A stretch of 64,000 nt of DNA from Clostridium sp. AF37-5 (GCF_003477605.1 NZ_QUDR01000015.1:1-64000), one strand, 5' to 3'; counted from the stretch's first letter, positions 8,244 through 18,657 are shown. Made by a program: numbers and translations. Notes: generated by a model not told the origin, from the letters alone.

Positions 8244-10601
8244 TTACTCTGCCGCCAATACCTCATAAACTTCCTTAAAGGATTGTTTCGGCTGATACAA
8301 TTCCGTAAACAGACCACAGTATGGTCCGTTCATTTTGTAGCTGTAATCTGCCGTTGACAGATATGGTGCGTCAAACAAGCCCCAAATGGAAAGGCTCGTA
8401 ATCGGTCCGGTCTTTCCTGCTGCCTGTGCCGCTTTGTTAATATCCACATATGTCTGCACGAGTTTCTTGTAAAAGGCTGCATGCTCCGGCTCTGCATCAT
8501 TATCGTAATTGCGGACGGCAAGTTCTGTTACGTGAACTTCAACATTATTTTCTGCAAATTTCTCAATCGCATTTTTCACTAAGGTAATGTCATTGTCGTT
8601 CATACATCCACTCTGCTGTCCATAGCCACCGATGTAACTCTGCATACCAATGCCATCGCAGAGCTTCAGGTAACCGCCATTTCCATCGGATGCAAAACTG
8701 TTGACGCTCTTTACCAGTTGAATAATGGCATCTCTCTTATTTGCGCCGTAGGTTGCAAACGTGTTGTAATCATTGTAGAACAGTTTAATGTTTGTCTTAC
8801 TGTTTGCCGCCTGTAATTTTGCTCTTGACTCATATGCATACCGGAACGCAAGTTCCACATAATCACTGCCAATATAATCGTAGAAAAGATTCGTCTTGCC
8901 ACCACGAACCTGTCGTACATGACGCACATCATCATCCGCAAATTCACCCGCATTGTCGGCAACCGCTTCATTAACAACATCCCAGCAGTAAATCGCGCCC
9001 GGATATTTTTCTTCAAAATGCGTCATTACTTCATCAATATACATCTTCAGACGATTTTTCATGACGTCTGCGCTGACATAAGCACCATCCGTCTTATAGC
9101 CTTCGCGGAAAAACCAATCGCACATATCGGCATCCCAGGTCAGCACATGACCGCGAATGGATAATCCGTTTTCAACCGCATACGCAACCATCGAATCTGC
9201 CTTTGTAAAGTTCATAACTGCCGGTGAATTTTCATCCACATATGCATTTTGTGAAGCAGACTGGCTCAAAAGCGAATACGCCTTCATTTCATTACTGAAC
9301 GTCGTACTGTTAAAATGATACTTAATGAGTTTGGTAAGCTCAGTATTTTTCAGTGCCGCCTCATTGATATTTGTTCCAAATTTGAAACCATATTTCTCAC
9401 CGAGAGACGCAAGCGATTGATACGATCCAATTGCCTCCGTCGCATCTTTTTTCCCTTTGTTCTCCATAACAACAGATGTAATCTGAATGTATTTCACTGC
9501 CTCTGTAGAATTCTGAACAACCAAATAAAGTGCCGTCTGTCCGCTCGGGTAAGCATCTAACTGTAAGCCCTGCTCCTTACCGCTCTGCATACCATTGGCA
9601 TCAACAAAACCAGCCCAGTCGCTGTTTTTAACTGACAACTTAATCGATGCGCCACCTGTATTTTCAATAATATTTTTGTTAGCATCCAAAAGGTTGATTG
9701 TAACATTTACCTGTGTAAAATCCGATACTTTGTGTCCGGATGCCGTAATCAGTGGAAGCAGGTTATAAACCGTTCCATTCCACACACTCGAATACGCAGA
9801 AGAATTAATAAACGTATTGTCAATTGCAAGCGTCACTTTCTCCGTCGCCGGCTTCTGGGTCGGTGCAGCCGTTGGTGTCTGAGTCGGTACCGTTGTTGGT
9901 GCCGTAGTCGGGGTCGCAGTCGGCTTCTGCGTTGGCACCGCAGTCGGGGTCGCAGTCGGCTTCTGCGTTGGTGCCGTAGTCGGAGTTGCCGTTGGGTTCT
10001 TTGTCGGCTCTGTAGTCGGAGTCGCTGTCGGCTTCTGCGTTGGCACCGCAGTCGGGGTCGCTGTCGGCTTTTGCGTTGGCACCGCAGTCGGGGTCGCCGT
10101 TGGACTTGCAGTTGCTGTCACTGCCGGCTTCCTTGTTGGCTCTTCTGTCGGCTCTTTCACAGGCTCCGCAGTTTTTACCACAGAGGAAGAATCCCCCGGA
10201 TTTACTACCGCAGGTTCTTGTGTATTCACCGGTGGAACAACGGTAGTTCCTGTCTTTTTCTTAACCGTAACTTTGCACGAAAGTTTATACATTTTCCATC
10301 CTGCTTTTACCTTCGCTGTCACCGTAGCTTTCCCCGCTTTTTTGGCAACTAACTGAACTGACTTTTTCGTCTTTTTCTTCAGGATAACAACCGATTTTTT
10401 GCTACTTTTCCACACCACTTTTTTTACTGCTTTTGCATTTTTAATCGTTACTTTTTTCTTAGTCCCAGCCCACATGGTAATACGCTTCTTGCTTAACTTT
10501 GGTTTCGCTGATTTAGCACTTGCAGGCATTGTAAAAACACTCGAAATACTAAGTGCTGTTACCGTGAGAAGTGCCATCGCCTTTTGACTTTTTCTCTTCA
10601 T
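8244..10601 (-). CDS. Secreted GH10 endo-beta-1,4-xylanase with Ig-like domain and Thr/Pro linker
   Basis: The 785-residue product has a signal peptide ending about residue 30 (PASAKS), a Lys-rich Ig-like domain to about 118, a Pro/Thr linker of about 100 residues, a beta-rich module that may bind carbohydrate (about 255-385), and a GH10 catalytic barrel. [11 protein letters not shown] begins the barrel, RGHVLTWD follows, the acid/base Glu is in WDVVNEA (about 544) and the nucleophile Glu in VHVTELAV (about 693). GH10 enzymes cleave xylan outside the cell. The ATG at 10601 has AAAGGAG 7 bases upstream; an ATG 14 codons earlier lacks a site. No sorting motif is seen. Confidence 0.9.
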   Translation of the reverse strand: MKRKSQKAMALLTVTALSISSVFTMPASAKSAKPKLSKKRITMWAGTKKKVTIKNAKAVKKVVWKSSKKSVVILKKKTKKSVQLVAKKAGKATVTAKVKAGWKMYKLSCKVTVKKKTGTTVVPPVNTQEPAVVNPGDSSSVVKTAEPVKEPTEEPTRKPAVTATASPTATPTAVPTQKPTATPTAVPTQKPTATPTTEPTKNPTATPTTAPTQKPTATPTAVPTQKPTATPTTAPTTVPTQTPTAAPTQKPATEKVTLAIDNTFINSSAYSSVWNGTVYNLLPLITASGHKVSDFTQVNVTINLLDANKNIIENTGGASIKLSVKNSDWAGFVDANGMQSGKEQGLQLDAYPSGQTALYLVVQNSTEAVKYIQITSVVMENKGKKDATEAIGSYQSLASLGEKYGFKFGTNINEAALKNTELTKLIKYHFNSTTFSNEMKAYSLLSQSASQNAYVDENSPAVMNFTKADSMVAYAVENGLSIRGHVLTWDADMCDWFFREGYKTDGAYVSADVMKNRLKMYIDEVMTHFEEKYPGAIYCWDVVNEAVADNAGEFADDDVRHVRQVRGGKTNLFYDYIGSDYVELAFRYAYESRAKLQAANSKTNIKLFYNDYNTFATYGANKRDAIIQLVKSVNSFASDGNGGYLKLCDGIGMQSYIGGYGQQSGCMNDNDITLVKNAIEKFAENNVEVHVTELAVRNYDNDAEPEHAAFYKKLVQTYVDINKAAQAAGKTGPITSLSIWGLFDAPYLSTADYSYKMNGPYCGLFTELYQPKQSFKEVYEVLAAE
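9844..10145 (-). repeat. Tandem Pro/Thr-coding repeats in the xylanase
   Basis: The linker consists of near-identical blocks encoding [12 protein letters not shown] and variants (TTEPTKN, TTAPTQK). Several 36-base blocks are nearly the same at the DNA level, which marks recent tandem duplication. The antisense strand stays open across it only because of the repetition. Confidence 0.8.
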
Positions 10602-10740
10602 AGAATGACTCCTTTCATTCCTCTCAAAACTCTCTAACTTCATTCTAATACTTTGTGGGAATTATACAACGAACATTCTATAAAATTACTATTAGTTTTT
10701 AGTATCTTTTGTGTGTTATTTTTTATGTGATTCCTTCTAA

Positions 10741-12057
10741 TCAATGCGTATTGTCTGCATACCACTCAATATGATTGACAATTTGCAAAATCTTTTTAGC
10801 GCTCTCAATTGATTTTGTAATACGCTCTACATCATTTTTGTGAATCAAGCCCTTTTTCGCAGAGTCCGGCACAGACTCCGTCAATTCCTGCAGCGATTGA
10901 TTTACGCGTTCCACCATCTGACTTACATCTTCAATCAACTTCTCTACCTGTTTTGGAAGTGAAACTCTCTGCGCTTCTCTCTGCATTCTATTACACAACT
11001 GATTCATGGAAATTTTCAAAAAATAAGTATCTGTCAGCTGGTCAGCAACAACCGAAAGAATCTCCTCAATAATTCCGGCGTCCACATTTCCCATCGAAAT
11101 CATAACTTGAAAGCGTTCACAACACTCATCAATTTTCTCCTGACTATAACAAATTCGCTCAACAAGCCGAATCAGCAAATCTACTTCTTCCTCGTCATTA
11201 ATTTTAAAATCCGCATCCTTTAACTGCACTCTTTCCTGTTCTGCCTGCGGTATCAATTGATAACAATCAATTTGCTTTTCTTTGCAAAGATTCCAGAGCA
11301 CTCGCTTGCAAACAGCATCCGTTTTTCCACCAAAGGTAAGCGACTTCACACATGGAAATCCGGCATACGCAGACTGCAAATCATATTCCACACAAATACC
11401 ATCAAATGTATTTTTTGCAGACGTTATCTGAAAAGGCAGGTTTCCCTGTCGAAGATTTTCAATTTGTTCAATCGCCATTTTTTCTTTTTGACATGGAAAA
11501 TACTGATAAAGAGGCGCCCCTTTTTCCTGCCTCATTTTATACTTTTCAAGCCATGTTTTTTTCGAGAGGGCAAACACTATCGTTTTTTCTTTTTCCGCAT
11601 CCACAAATTCATCAACCCGTTGACATCCATACGCCTGCGCCGTCTGCATCGATGGGAGATTTGTGCTTTTCATATAAGAATAAATCGTCTGAAACGGTGT
11701 ATGTGTAAAAGCCCAGTCTCTTACGGCAATTGCTGCTTCTTTCGCATATCCTTTTCTCTGATATGTTTTTTGAATATGGTAACCAATTTCCGGCTTAATC
11801 GTATTTCCAATTGGTTGCAGTGTGAGCCCGCAGTCACCAATCATTTTTCCATTTTCTTTTAGGCACACAGCCCACAATCCGAAACCAAAAATCTGGTACC
11901 GTTCCTGATTTTTTTCAATCCATCCACGGACTCTTTTTTCATCAAAAGTATACGGATAATGCTGCATAATATCCGAATCCGCAAGCACACAATATAAGTC
12001 ATCAAAATCTTCTTCGTTCATCTCACGAAGAATTAAACGCTCCGTCTCAATTTGCAT
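10741..12057 (-). CDS. GNAT acetyltransferase fused to a shortened DUF2971 module and a helical C-terminal domain
   Basis: Residues 1-170 form a RimJ/RimL-type N-acetyltransferase (TERLILREMNEEDF; acetyl-CoA loop QRKGYA). Residues 180-270 match two separated parts of DUF2971: YQYFPCQ, IENLRQG and NTFDG from its start, then directly GICVEYDLQ and VKSLTFGGKTD, so about 150 core residues are absent. Residues about 290-434 are helical and match the end of the DUF2971 protein at 33202 (KKGLIHKND against LKGLIKGNE; NHIEWY against ENIEWN). GGAGGG lies 6 bases before the ATG, 13 bases after the Nudix stop. The substrate is unknown. Confidence 0.75.
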   Translation of the reverse strand: MQIETERLILREMNEEDFDDLYCVLADSDIMQHYPYTFDEKRVRGWIEKNQERYQIFGFGLWAVCLKENGKMIGDCGLTLQPIGNTIKPEIGYHIQKTYQRKGYAKEAAIAVRDWAFTHTPFQTIYSYMKSTNLPSMQTAQAYGCQRVDEFVDAEKEKTIVFALSKKTWLEKYKMRQEKGAPLYQYFPCQKEKMAIEQIENLRQGNLPFQITSAKNTFDGICVEYDLQSAYAGFPCVKSLTFGGKTDAVCKRVLWNLCKEKQIDCYQLIPQAEQERVQLKDADFKINDEEEVDLLIRLVERICYSQEKIDECCERFQVMISMGNVDAGIIEEILSVVADQLTDTYFLKISMNQLCNRMQREAQRVSLPKQVEKLIEDVSQMVERVNQSLQELTESVPDSAKKGLIHKNDVERITKSIESAKKILQIVNHIEWYADNTH

Positions 12058-12070
12058 AATACACCCTCCA

Positions 12071-12523
12071 TTATTTCAGCGCATATTTCCAGACACCATC
12101 TTCTCTGCGGTAATGAAATTCATTGATATCTTCTTCCAAAAATACGCGAAGCATATCGTCCATTCCGTTTGCAAGCTTTCCCTTTTTCATCTCTTCTAAC
12201 GGCATCCACTTTACTTCCCCTTCATGCGAGGATTTGAGTTCACCGCTGAATTGATTCGTCTTATAAAAAACAACAAGATACCTTGAGCCGTCATCCCGCA
12301 GCCAGTCTTTTGTACCACAGATTCTCGGCTTTTCTATCGTGAGTCCGGTCTCTTCATATACCTCACGAATAACTGAATCTACAAAAGATTCGCCCTTCTC
12401 AATATGTCCGCCCGGAAATGTAAGTCCTGACCACTTTTTATCCACTTTGTCCTGAACCAAAACATTTCCCGCATCATCGTAAACCATACACATATTCGTT
12501 AATGTTACTGTCTCCGTCCTCAT
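12071..12523 (-). CDS. Nudix hydrolase
   Basis: This 150-residue protein has a full Nudix box (GGHIEKGESFVDSVIREVY, then EETGL), which binds metal and cleaves a nucleoside diphosphate linked to another group. Its length and layout resemble 8-oxo-dGTP pyrophosphatase-like proteins, but the substrate cannot be read from the sequence. A GTG directly precedes the chosen ATG; GGAG is 6 bases before the ATG. It is the first gene of a tight pair with the GNAT fusion. Confidence 0.85.
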   Translation of the reverse strand: MRTETVTLTNMCMVYDDAGNVLVQDKVDKKWSGLTFPGGHIEKGESFVDSVIREVYEETGLTIEKPRICGTKDWLRDDGSRYLVVFYKTNQFSGELKSSHEGEVKWMPLEEMKKGKLANGMDDMLRVFLEEDINEFHYRREDGVWKYALK

Positions 12524-12547
12524 CACTTTCTCCTCTCCTTTATTGTG

Positions 12548-13186
12548 CTAATCGTAAAATCCATTTCTATGGCAGACTTCATGAATTGTTTCCGCAAATA
12601 TCGATCTAGATTTCTTGTTACTGTCCGTATTATAATTCTTCTTATCCAAATATATCTCTCTAACTTCCTGCCATAATTGATTATCTTTACAAAATTTTAT
12701 CTTTTCAGGGAGGCAATAAAATCCTTTTGTTTGTTCTTCCCACGTATAATTTTTTCTTTTCTTATTGTAACGTATGTACTCCTGCTGATTGTTACCATAA
12801 TCATTCACAATTGCAAAATCACAACTATAACGAATCCTAGAATTTTTTCTATCTTTCACTTTAATTGTAAAAACTCTAGTACTATCCTCGCAGGAATCAT
12901 ATCCGTACTTTCTAGCATACTTGTTGAATGCACACATAAGTATGTTTTTAGTTTTTTCTGCATCGAAATCACCGTCACAGTCATTTACAATGATATTTAC
13001 ATCAAAATCAAAACCGGCATTACTCTTTACATCCCACGTTACCATATTTCTTTGTACACTCCCAACAAATTTATACTGAAAAGTAAAACTATCTCGAACT
13101 TCATCCTGCACCTTGTGTATTAGTTCCATAAGCTGTTTTTTTACCGGCTTAAGCTCTTTTTTTGCTACATACTGAAAATGATACAT
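12548..13186 (-). CDS. Nucleotidyltransferase-fold protein
   Basis: This 212-residue protein has the pol-beta-type nucleotidyltransferase signature: GSVQRN followed by FDFDVNI (two acidic residues), with a likely third acidic residue in YSCDFAIV. It may add nucleotides to an unknown substrate. It lacks a visible partner of the CBASS or MNT-HEPN kinds: the neighbours are a Nudix gene and a NERD gene. The ATG at 13186 has GGAGG 7 bases upstream; an ATG eight codons earlier has nothing comparable. Local AT content is higher than in flanking genes, so it may be an acquired gene. Confidence 0.65.
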   Translation of the reverse strand: MYHFQYVAKKELKPVKKQLMELIHKVQDEVRDSFTFQYKFVGSVQRNMVTWDVKSNAGFDFDVNIIVNDCDGDFDAEKTKNILMCAFNKYARKYGYDSCEDSTRVFTIKVKDRKNSRIRYSCDFAIVNDYGNNQQEYIRYNKKRKNYTWEEQTKGFYCLPEKIKFCKDNQLWQEVREIYLDKKNYNTDSNKKSRSIFAETIHEVCHRNGFYD

Positions 13187-13307
13187 ATTTTTTCCTCCTT
13201 TTATCCCCATGCCTTCCCATTTAACATCTTTGCTAAATCGTTATAACATATCAGAAAGATTTTTGTTTGTCAAGTCCTCTTTGTTTTATCTAGCTTTGAA
13301 AAGCATC

Positions 13308-14072
13308 TTATTTTACCGGTGCCGTATATCTACATTTCGGATAATTACTGCATCCATAAAACTTGCCATATTTGCCCTTGCGTAAAACTAACGCGCCCCC
13401 ACATTTCGGGCACATTCCTGATTTCTCTTTCTGCTTCTTAACATATTTTGCTTCTTTTATTTCATTCACATGTTTACACGTATCTGTCCTGGTACTCATA
13501 TAATTTGTAAGTATTGCCAGAATCTTATCCATATCCTCTCTCGAAAGAACCGATTGGACAGAAAGTTTTTTGACCGTCTTTGTAACTGCTCCCCACTTCA
13601 CAACCTGCGATTTTGTTGTCTTTATTTTTAGCACAGCATCCCCGGGAAAAGTCACAATTGAGAAAACCGGAATATTTTCATAACCATGACTTTGAAGCAA
13701 GGCATTTAACGCCTTTACATGCGCATAATTCTGATATATGGGATTCATAAATGAATATTTGTGACCGTAAATGTTCTGTGTCCACTTTGCCGAAGACTCC
13801 GAACCATAAATCTGTCCTTTATAATTCTTGGTTTCAATTGAAAATATACCGTAAATTGAAACAACCACATGATCAATCTGCGTTGTACGTGTATTTCCAC
13901 CCTCTGCACTCAACAAAACATCATTAACTACCTGATACTTATTTTTGTCCAACTTTTTCAACAACATACTTACCGTTGCTTCACCCATTTTTCCTTTTAT
14001 CCTCGGCTTAATAATGGTTACTAACGCAGAAAGCACCATTAATGCAATTATCCATATATATATTTTCTCCAT
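13308..14072 (-). CDS. Membrane-anchored NERD-domain protein with zinc-finger tail
   Basis: This 254-residue protein has an N-terminal membrane helix (residues 4-22), then a NERD (nuclease-related) domain with the catalytic-type string QIDHVVVS and IETKNYKG, and a C-terminal topoisomerase-type zinc finger (CPKCGG, then GCSNYPKC). NERD proteins are thought to process nucleic acids, but few have been tested. GAGGGGG lies 7 to 8 bases before the ATG. The ArsC/Spx-like gene ends upstream on the same strand 25 bases away only if read the other way round: in transcription order it comes before this gene. Confidence 0.8.
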   Translation of the reverse strand: MEKIYIWIIALMVLSALVTIIKPRIKGKMGEATVSMLLKKLDKNKYQVVNDVLLSAEGGNTRTTQIDHVVVSIYGIFSIETKNYKGQIYGSESSAKWTQNIYGHKYSFMNPIYQNYAHVKALNALLQSHGYENIPVFSIVTFPGDAVLKIKTTKSQVVKWGAVTKTVKKLSVQSVLSREDMDKILAILTNYMSTRTDTCKHVNEIKEAKYVKKQKEKSGMCPKCGGALVLRKGKYGKFYGCSNYPKCRYTAPVK

Positions 14073-14097
14073 ATACTATTCCCCCTCACTTATATTT

Positions 14098-14448
14098 TCA
14101 TTCCAATTTTTCACTCCACTCATTATCCTTAAAACCAACAAGAATTGCTTCATCCCCAATAACCAGCGGACGTTTGACAAGCATTCCATTGGTTGCCAGC
14201 AATTGAAGCTGCTCGTCTTCGCTCATTGTCGGAAGTTTATCCTTCAACTTCATCTCCTTGTACAACAATCCGCTTGTGTTAAAGAATTTTTTTAGAGGAA
14301 GCCCACTTTTAGAAACCCATTCTTTTAATTCATCATACGATGGTTTTTCCTCTACAATATGACGCTCCGTGTAATTTAAATGATGCTCGTCCAACCACTT
14401 TTTTGCCTTTTTGCAGGTTGAGCATTTGGGATAACATATGAATAACAT
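14098..14448 (-). CDS. ArsC/Spx-family thioredoxin-fold protein
   Basis: The 116-residue protein has the CSTC motif close to its N-terminus (YPKCSTCKKAKKWL) and KRPLVI near the end, both typical of the arsenate reductase/Spx/YffB superfamily. It could be a reductase or a redox-sensing regulator. It lacks an arsenic operon around it, so an arsenate role is not supported. The length equals that of the family. It is transcribed just before the NERD gene, 25 bases apart. Confidence 0.8.
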   Translation of the reverse strand: MLFICYPKCSTCKKAKKWLDEHHLNYTERHIVEEKPSYDELKEWVSKSGLPLKKFFNTSGLLYKEMKLKDKLPTMSEDEQLQLLATNGMLVKRPLVIGDEAILVGFKDNEWSEKLE

Positions 14449-14627
14449 AGATTCACCTTCCTTGTATTATTTTGTCCGTACCCTTATATCTAGCACTTTA
14501 ACAGCGCTTAGCCAACATTTTATCACAACACTGCAATAATCATATCACCAAAATATGGTTTTCGCAATATCCCGCGTCGAGCTTCGCACCAAAACCATCC
14601 ACCCTTCTTTTCAATTTTAACGTACAA

Positions 14628-14662
14628 AAATTTCCGGCACATATATTCATGTACCGGAAATC
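14628..14662 (-). terminator. Terminator of enolase
   Basis: On the minus strand ATTTCCGG-ACAT pairs with ATGT-CCGGAAAT and is followed by a T run (TTTTTG). It lies about 27 bases after the eno stop codon. The remaining gap to 14449 holds nothing else I can name. Confidence 0.75.
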
Positions 14663-14688
14663 TTTTTCATCGTCTGTTTTTAATTCTA

Positions 14689-16011
<1,323 letters not shown>

Positions 16012-16031
16012 TCAAAATAATAGTACTCCCC

Positions 16032-16168
16032 GCAAGAATTACATTCAATTCTGCATAGGATGCGTTCAGGATTCACAACCTAATACGAGGAGTCCACATG
16101 ATTTATTCACATTTTGGTTAGTCTTGTCTAACCTCTTTTATATTACTGAATTTCGGGGTAAAAATCAA
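16032..16168 (-). promoter_or_regulatory. Promoter and structured leader of enolase
   Basis: TTGATT and TAATAT are separated by 17 bases (16140-16168, minus strand). Immediately downstream, where transcription should start, lies a perfect 6-bp stem GGTTAG/CTAACC (16116-16133), which could stabilise the 5' end or be an operator. A second stem, GCAGAATT/AATTCTTGC, lies at 16032-16054 in the leader of about 140 bases. No known riboswitch is recognised. Confidence 0.5.
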
Positions 16169-16271
16169 TAGGTGAAGGTGAGAGTTTTTCTCAAGTTTGT
16201 GGGGGGGGTGATATTAAAAATAATCTCTTTAGAATCATGTTTCGCAGTATATTGGTGCGATTTATCGCATT

Positions 16272-16304
16272 AAAAAAAGAGCCACTTAGCGACATTAGTG
16301 ACTC
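16272..16304 (-). terminator. Terminator at the left end of the island
   Basis: On the minus strand GAGTCACT pairs with AAGTGGCTC after a 9-base loop, followed by seven T. It lies 28 bases past the stop of the broken DUF1016 gene. The gap between it and the eno promoter contains a run of eight G at 16201-16208 and no gene. Confidence 0.7.
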
Positions 16305-16331
16305 CTTTATAACGATGCCGTTGTATCTAAT

Positions 16332-17116
16332 CTACTTAAACTTTTCCTGTAATTTCAGCAGATATTCCTCTTCTGCCTGTTCCAGGCGTTTCTGAATAGC
16401 TTCCTCCGATGGCAGCTGAGACTTAATCTCATTCATCCGAATGTTATCATAAGTTGCAACTCCCATAGGAGTTTCAATTCCCTGAAACGCCCATTGTACC
16501 TCCGTTTAATCCTTATCCTTGCATATAAGCAATCCTATCGTCGGATTGTCATCATCCGTTTTCATTAACTGATTTACTGCATTCACATAAAAATTCAGTT
16601 TTCCGGCAAATTCCGGTTCAAACGATACCGCTTTTAACTCAACGACAACATAGCATCGAAGTTTTATATGATAAAAAAGCATATCAATCTTTCTGGTTTT
16701 TCCTGCTACAATAATCTCTTTCTGACGTCCTATAAAGGCAAAACCAGAGCCAAGTTCCAGCAAAAATCTTGTTATGTTCTGTTCCAAAGCATCCTCTAAT
16801 TCTTTTTCATCATATCCTGCCGGTAATGAAACAAACCCAAAAACAGAAGGAAATTCCATTTCTGCACCAAGTTGGTGCAGTTTTAGGCTTTTCATATCGA
16901 GACTTTCCTCCATACGATATGTAAGTTCTGAAAAACTTTCATTTTCGGAATAGAATAGATACCATTTTTCATATTCCAAAGATTTCTTGCTGAAAATCCT
17001 TTCGCTTTGGGAAATTCATTCTGCAGATCAAGACTAAGCTGCTCTGTATTTACTTTGACCGCTGATTTTATCTGTGCAGACACATAACGCTGCTTCACAT
17101 CATGAACCCAACTCAC
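16332..17116 (-). pseudogene. Broken DUF1016/YhcG-type PD-(D/E)XK nuclease gene
   Basis: Three pieces of one DUF1016 protein are visible. The N-terminal part (17116 to about 16980; LSLDLQNEFPKAKGFSARNL) changes frame to a part with WYLFYSENESFSEL. About 80 residues of the normal middle are missing. The nuclease domain follows (LLELGSGFAFIGRQ, DMLFYH, YVVVELKA, GKLNFYVNAV) up to KDKD, where an in-frame TAA at 16506-16508 interrupts it. The normal tail then continues in the same frame (VQWAFQGIETPMGVATYDN) to a TAG at 16332. Such proteins are often found with type I restriction systems. This copy cannot make a normal product. Confidence 0.8.
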
Positions 17117-17147
17117 ATAATCGGTTCTTCAATGTTTTACTATGATA

Positions 17148-18224
17148 TTACGCCATTTTAACCCTATACTTATGTCTTATTGGCTTCATTGTCCAATCAT
17201 CAAATCCGACCAAACCATCATTCTGCAATCTTCCTAATACAATGCCAGGATCTCTGTTAATCGATTCTGCAAAACAAATAATATCTTTTAATCCGAATCT
17301 TTCTCTTGCCACAAAATCATTATACTGTTCTCTTGGAATAAGACTATCCTCCGCAAACAAGTCAGCAGCATGCTCTTGTTCCCCAGATTCTTTCTCAAAC
17401 GATATTCCATAATCACCATTAATAATATGACCAATCTCATGGAACAATGTAAACCAAAATGAGTCTGAATAAAGTCTTCTATCATTAACCATCAACATTA
17501 TATTATCACCAATTTTTTTGGTAGCTCCATTAATCTTTGAGCCGACAATATTAGGAAGTATTACAAAGATAACACCAGCCTCCTCGAAAGCTTTTCGAAT
17601 CAATGGATAAAATTCGCTATGATTTTTAGTCAATGTCAGCGCATACTGTACCGCAGCTTCAAATTTCTTTTTATTAAATTTTGGTGCATCTACAGCCAAT
17701 GCCTTATTAGTTGCGATCTGAACCATAGTATTCGCCTTAACTGTACTAGCTTCTTCTAATGCTTCTGTTGAACTTCTAAAGTTTACTGCCATATCTCTCT
17801 TGGTAAACACTGTTAATGTTGCAACCTTCAGAAATTCACGAACCGCTTTAATCTGTTCATCCTTTTTTCTAGGCAAATCCGGAAGCCCATAATTCTCTCT
17901 AAAATATTTGTAGTCATATAATTCAAATACTTTTCTTTCTTCCAGCAATTCTTCTTGTGATTTAAATTCTGCAATCAAAGCATCATAAGAATTCTGCAAA
18001 TTAAGCCAATAATTTACGCTAGTACCAAGCATTCTAGAAAGCTTCATTGCAATATCAATAGATAAGCTCTGCTCCCCACGAATCAACAAACTTAAATTCT
18101 TCGGCGTAGTATCTAATCTCTTTGCAAAATCTTCCTGAGTCAATCCACTTTCTTCCACAATTTCTTTAATATAATATCCTGGGTGAAATGCAATCGTATC
18201 ATTATACTCAATGTAATTACTCAT
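17148..18224 (-). CDS. HigA-type antitoxin fused to an ImmA/IrrE metallopeptidase domain
   Basis: The 358-residue protein starts with a HigA-type helix-turn-helix (about residues 10-75: ESGLTQEDFAKRLDTTPKNL) and carries an ImmA/IrrE-like zinc peptidase domain with FHEIGHIING and a downstream EQEHAADLFAED. Such HTH-peptidase proteins act as antitoxins or as regulators that cleave a partner repressor. It overlaps the upstream toxin-like gene by 8 bases, so the two are translated together. The toxin-first order is that of higBA. Whether the peptidase is active or what it cuts is unknown. Confidence 0.85.
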   Translation of the reverse strand: MSNYIEYNDTIAFHPGYYIKEIVEESGLTQEDFAKRLDTTPKNLSLLIRGEQSLSIDIAMKLSRMLGTSVNYWLNLQNSYDALIAEFKSQEELLEERKVFELYDYKYFRENYGLPDLPRKKDEQIKAVREFLKVATLTVFTKRDMAVNFRSSTEALEEASTVKANTMVQIATNKALAVDAPKFNKKKFEAAVQYALTLTKNHSEFYPLIRKAFEEAGVIFVILPNIVGSKINGATKKIGDNIMLMVNDRRLYSDSFWFTLFHEIGHIINGDYGISFEKESGEQEHAADLFAEDSLIPREQYNDFVARERFGLKDIICFAESINRDPGIVLGRLQNDGLVGFDDWTMKPIRHKYRVKMA

Positions 18225-18588
18225 AATGTTTGCTCACCTCCGTTATCTCAACAATCCTCACATTTTGTGATATCTCATTAATATTACACGGAACATATGG
18301 TTCCTTATTTTCATTTAGTGGTTCTATTATTATACGCCACTGATCCTTTCTTGATTTCACATCAATTGCAAAATATCCATCCAAATTTCTTCCACCTTTA
18401 TTTTCAAGTTTATGAAAGTGAAAGGTTGGTTGGACTATAATATCTTTAATAGTTTCTGCCTGCTTCAAAGCATTTATTCTTGCAAAAAGGCTATTTGCAA
18501 GTGCAGCATTTCCACCAAACAACTTTCTTGCTACCTTTAAACTCGTACATTGTTTCTCAGTTTTTGCATCTGTATAAACTAATTCCAA
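18217..18588 (-). CDS. HigB/RelE-like toxin candidate
   Basis: This 123-residue protein is short, basic and placed directly before the HigA-type gene. Its plan fits HigB-like mRNA interferases: an N-terminal helical region (LKVARKLFGGNAALANSLFA) and a C-terminal beta part (DGYFAIDVKSRKDQWRIII) where the RelE fold would carry catalytic basic residues. The start is TTG, supported by AAGGAGG 6 bases upstream. A perfect-consensus promoter with a palindrome lies just upstream. The assignment rests on context and pattern. Confidence 0.7.
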   Translation of the reverse strand: MELVYTDAKTEKQCTSLKVARKLFGGNAALANSLFARINALKQAETIKDIIVQPTFHFHKLENKGGRNLDGYFAIDVKSRKDQWRIIIEPLNENKEPYVPCNINEISQNVRIVEITEVSKHYE

Positions 18589-18608
18589 GTCCTCCCTCCT
18601 TTCGCCAC

Positions 18609-18657
18609 ATTACCTATCAGGTAATTAGATTATAGTTGCTACATGTATTTTTGTCAA
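18609..18657 (-). promoter_or_regulatory. Consensus promoter and operator of the higB-higA/immA pair
   Basis: TTGACA and TATAAT are separated by exactly 17 bases on the minus strand (18629-18657). A palindrome with 7-bp arms, ATTACCT-ATC-AGGTAAT, lies at 18609-18625, between the -10 and the ribosome site. Its position suits repression by the HTH protein. Confidence 0.75.

Noticed and set aside
9732..10352. Long open frame on the plus strand opposite the xylanase linker
   Set aside because: It is opposite the Thr/Pro repeats and consists of Arg/Cys/Trp-rich low-complexity sequence; no ribosome site. A shadow of the repeats.
11257..11862. 201-codon open frame opposite the GNAT fusion
   Set aside because: Composition is Phe/Arg-rich as expected of antisense AT-rich DNA, and the minus-strand frame has clear domains.
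12548..13186. CBASS cyclase
   Set aside because: The nucleotidyltransferase motif fits many families, and no effector, Cap2 or Cap3 gene is near.
14098..14448. Arsenate reductase
   Set aside because: No arsR, arsB or acr3 nearby and the superfamily includes Spx-type regulators; kept as family-level call.
16116..16168. Riboswitch in the enolase leader
   Set aside because: Two simple stems are visible but no known aptamer core.
16201..16208. Run of eight G as a phase-variation switch
   Set aside because: It lies in a gap between a terminator and the eno promoter's upstream side, not in a gene or a promoter spacer.
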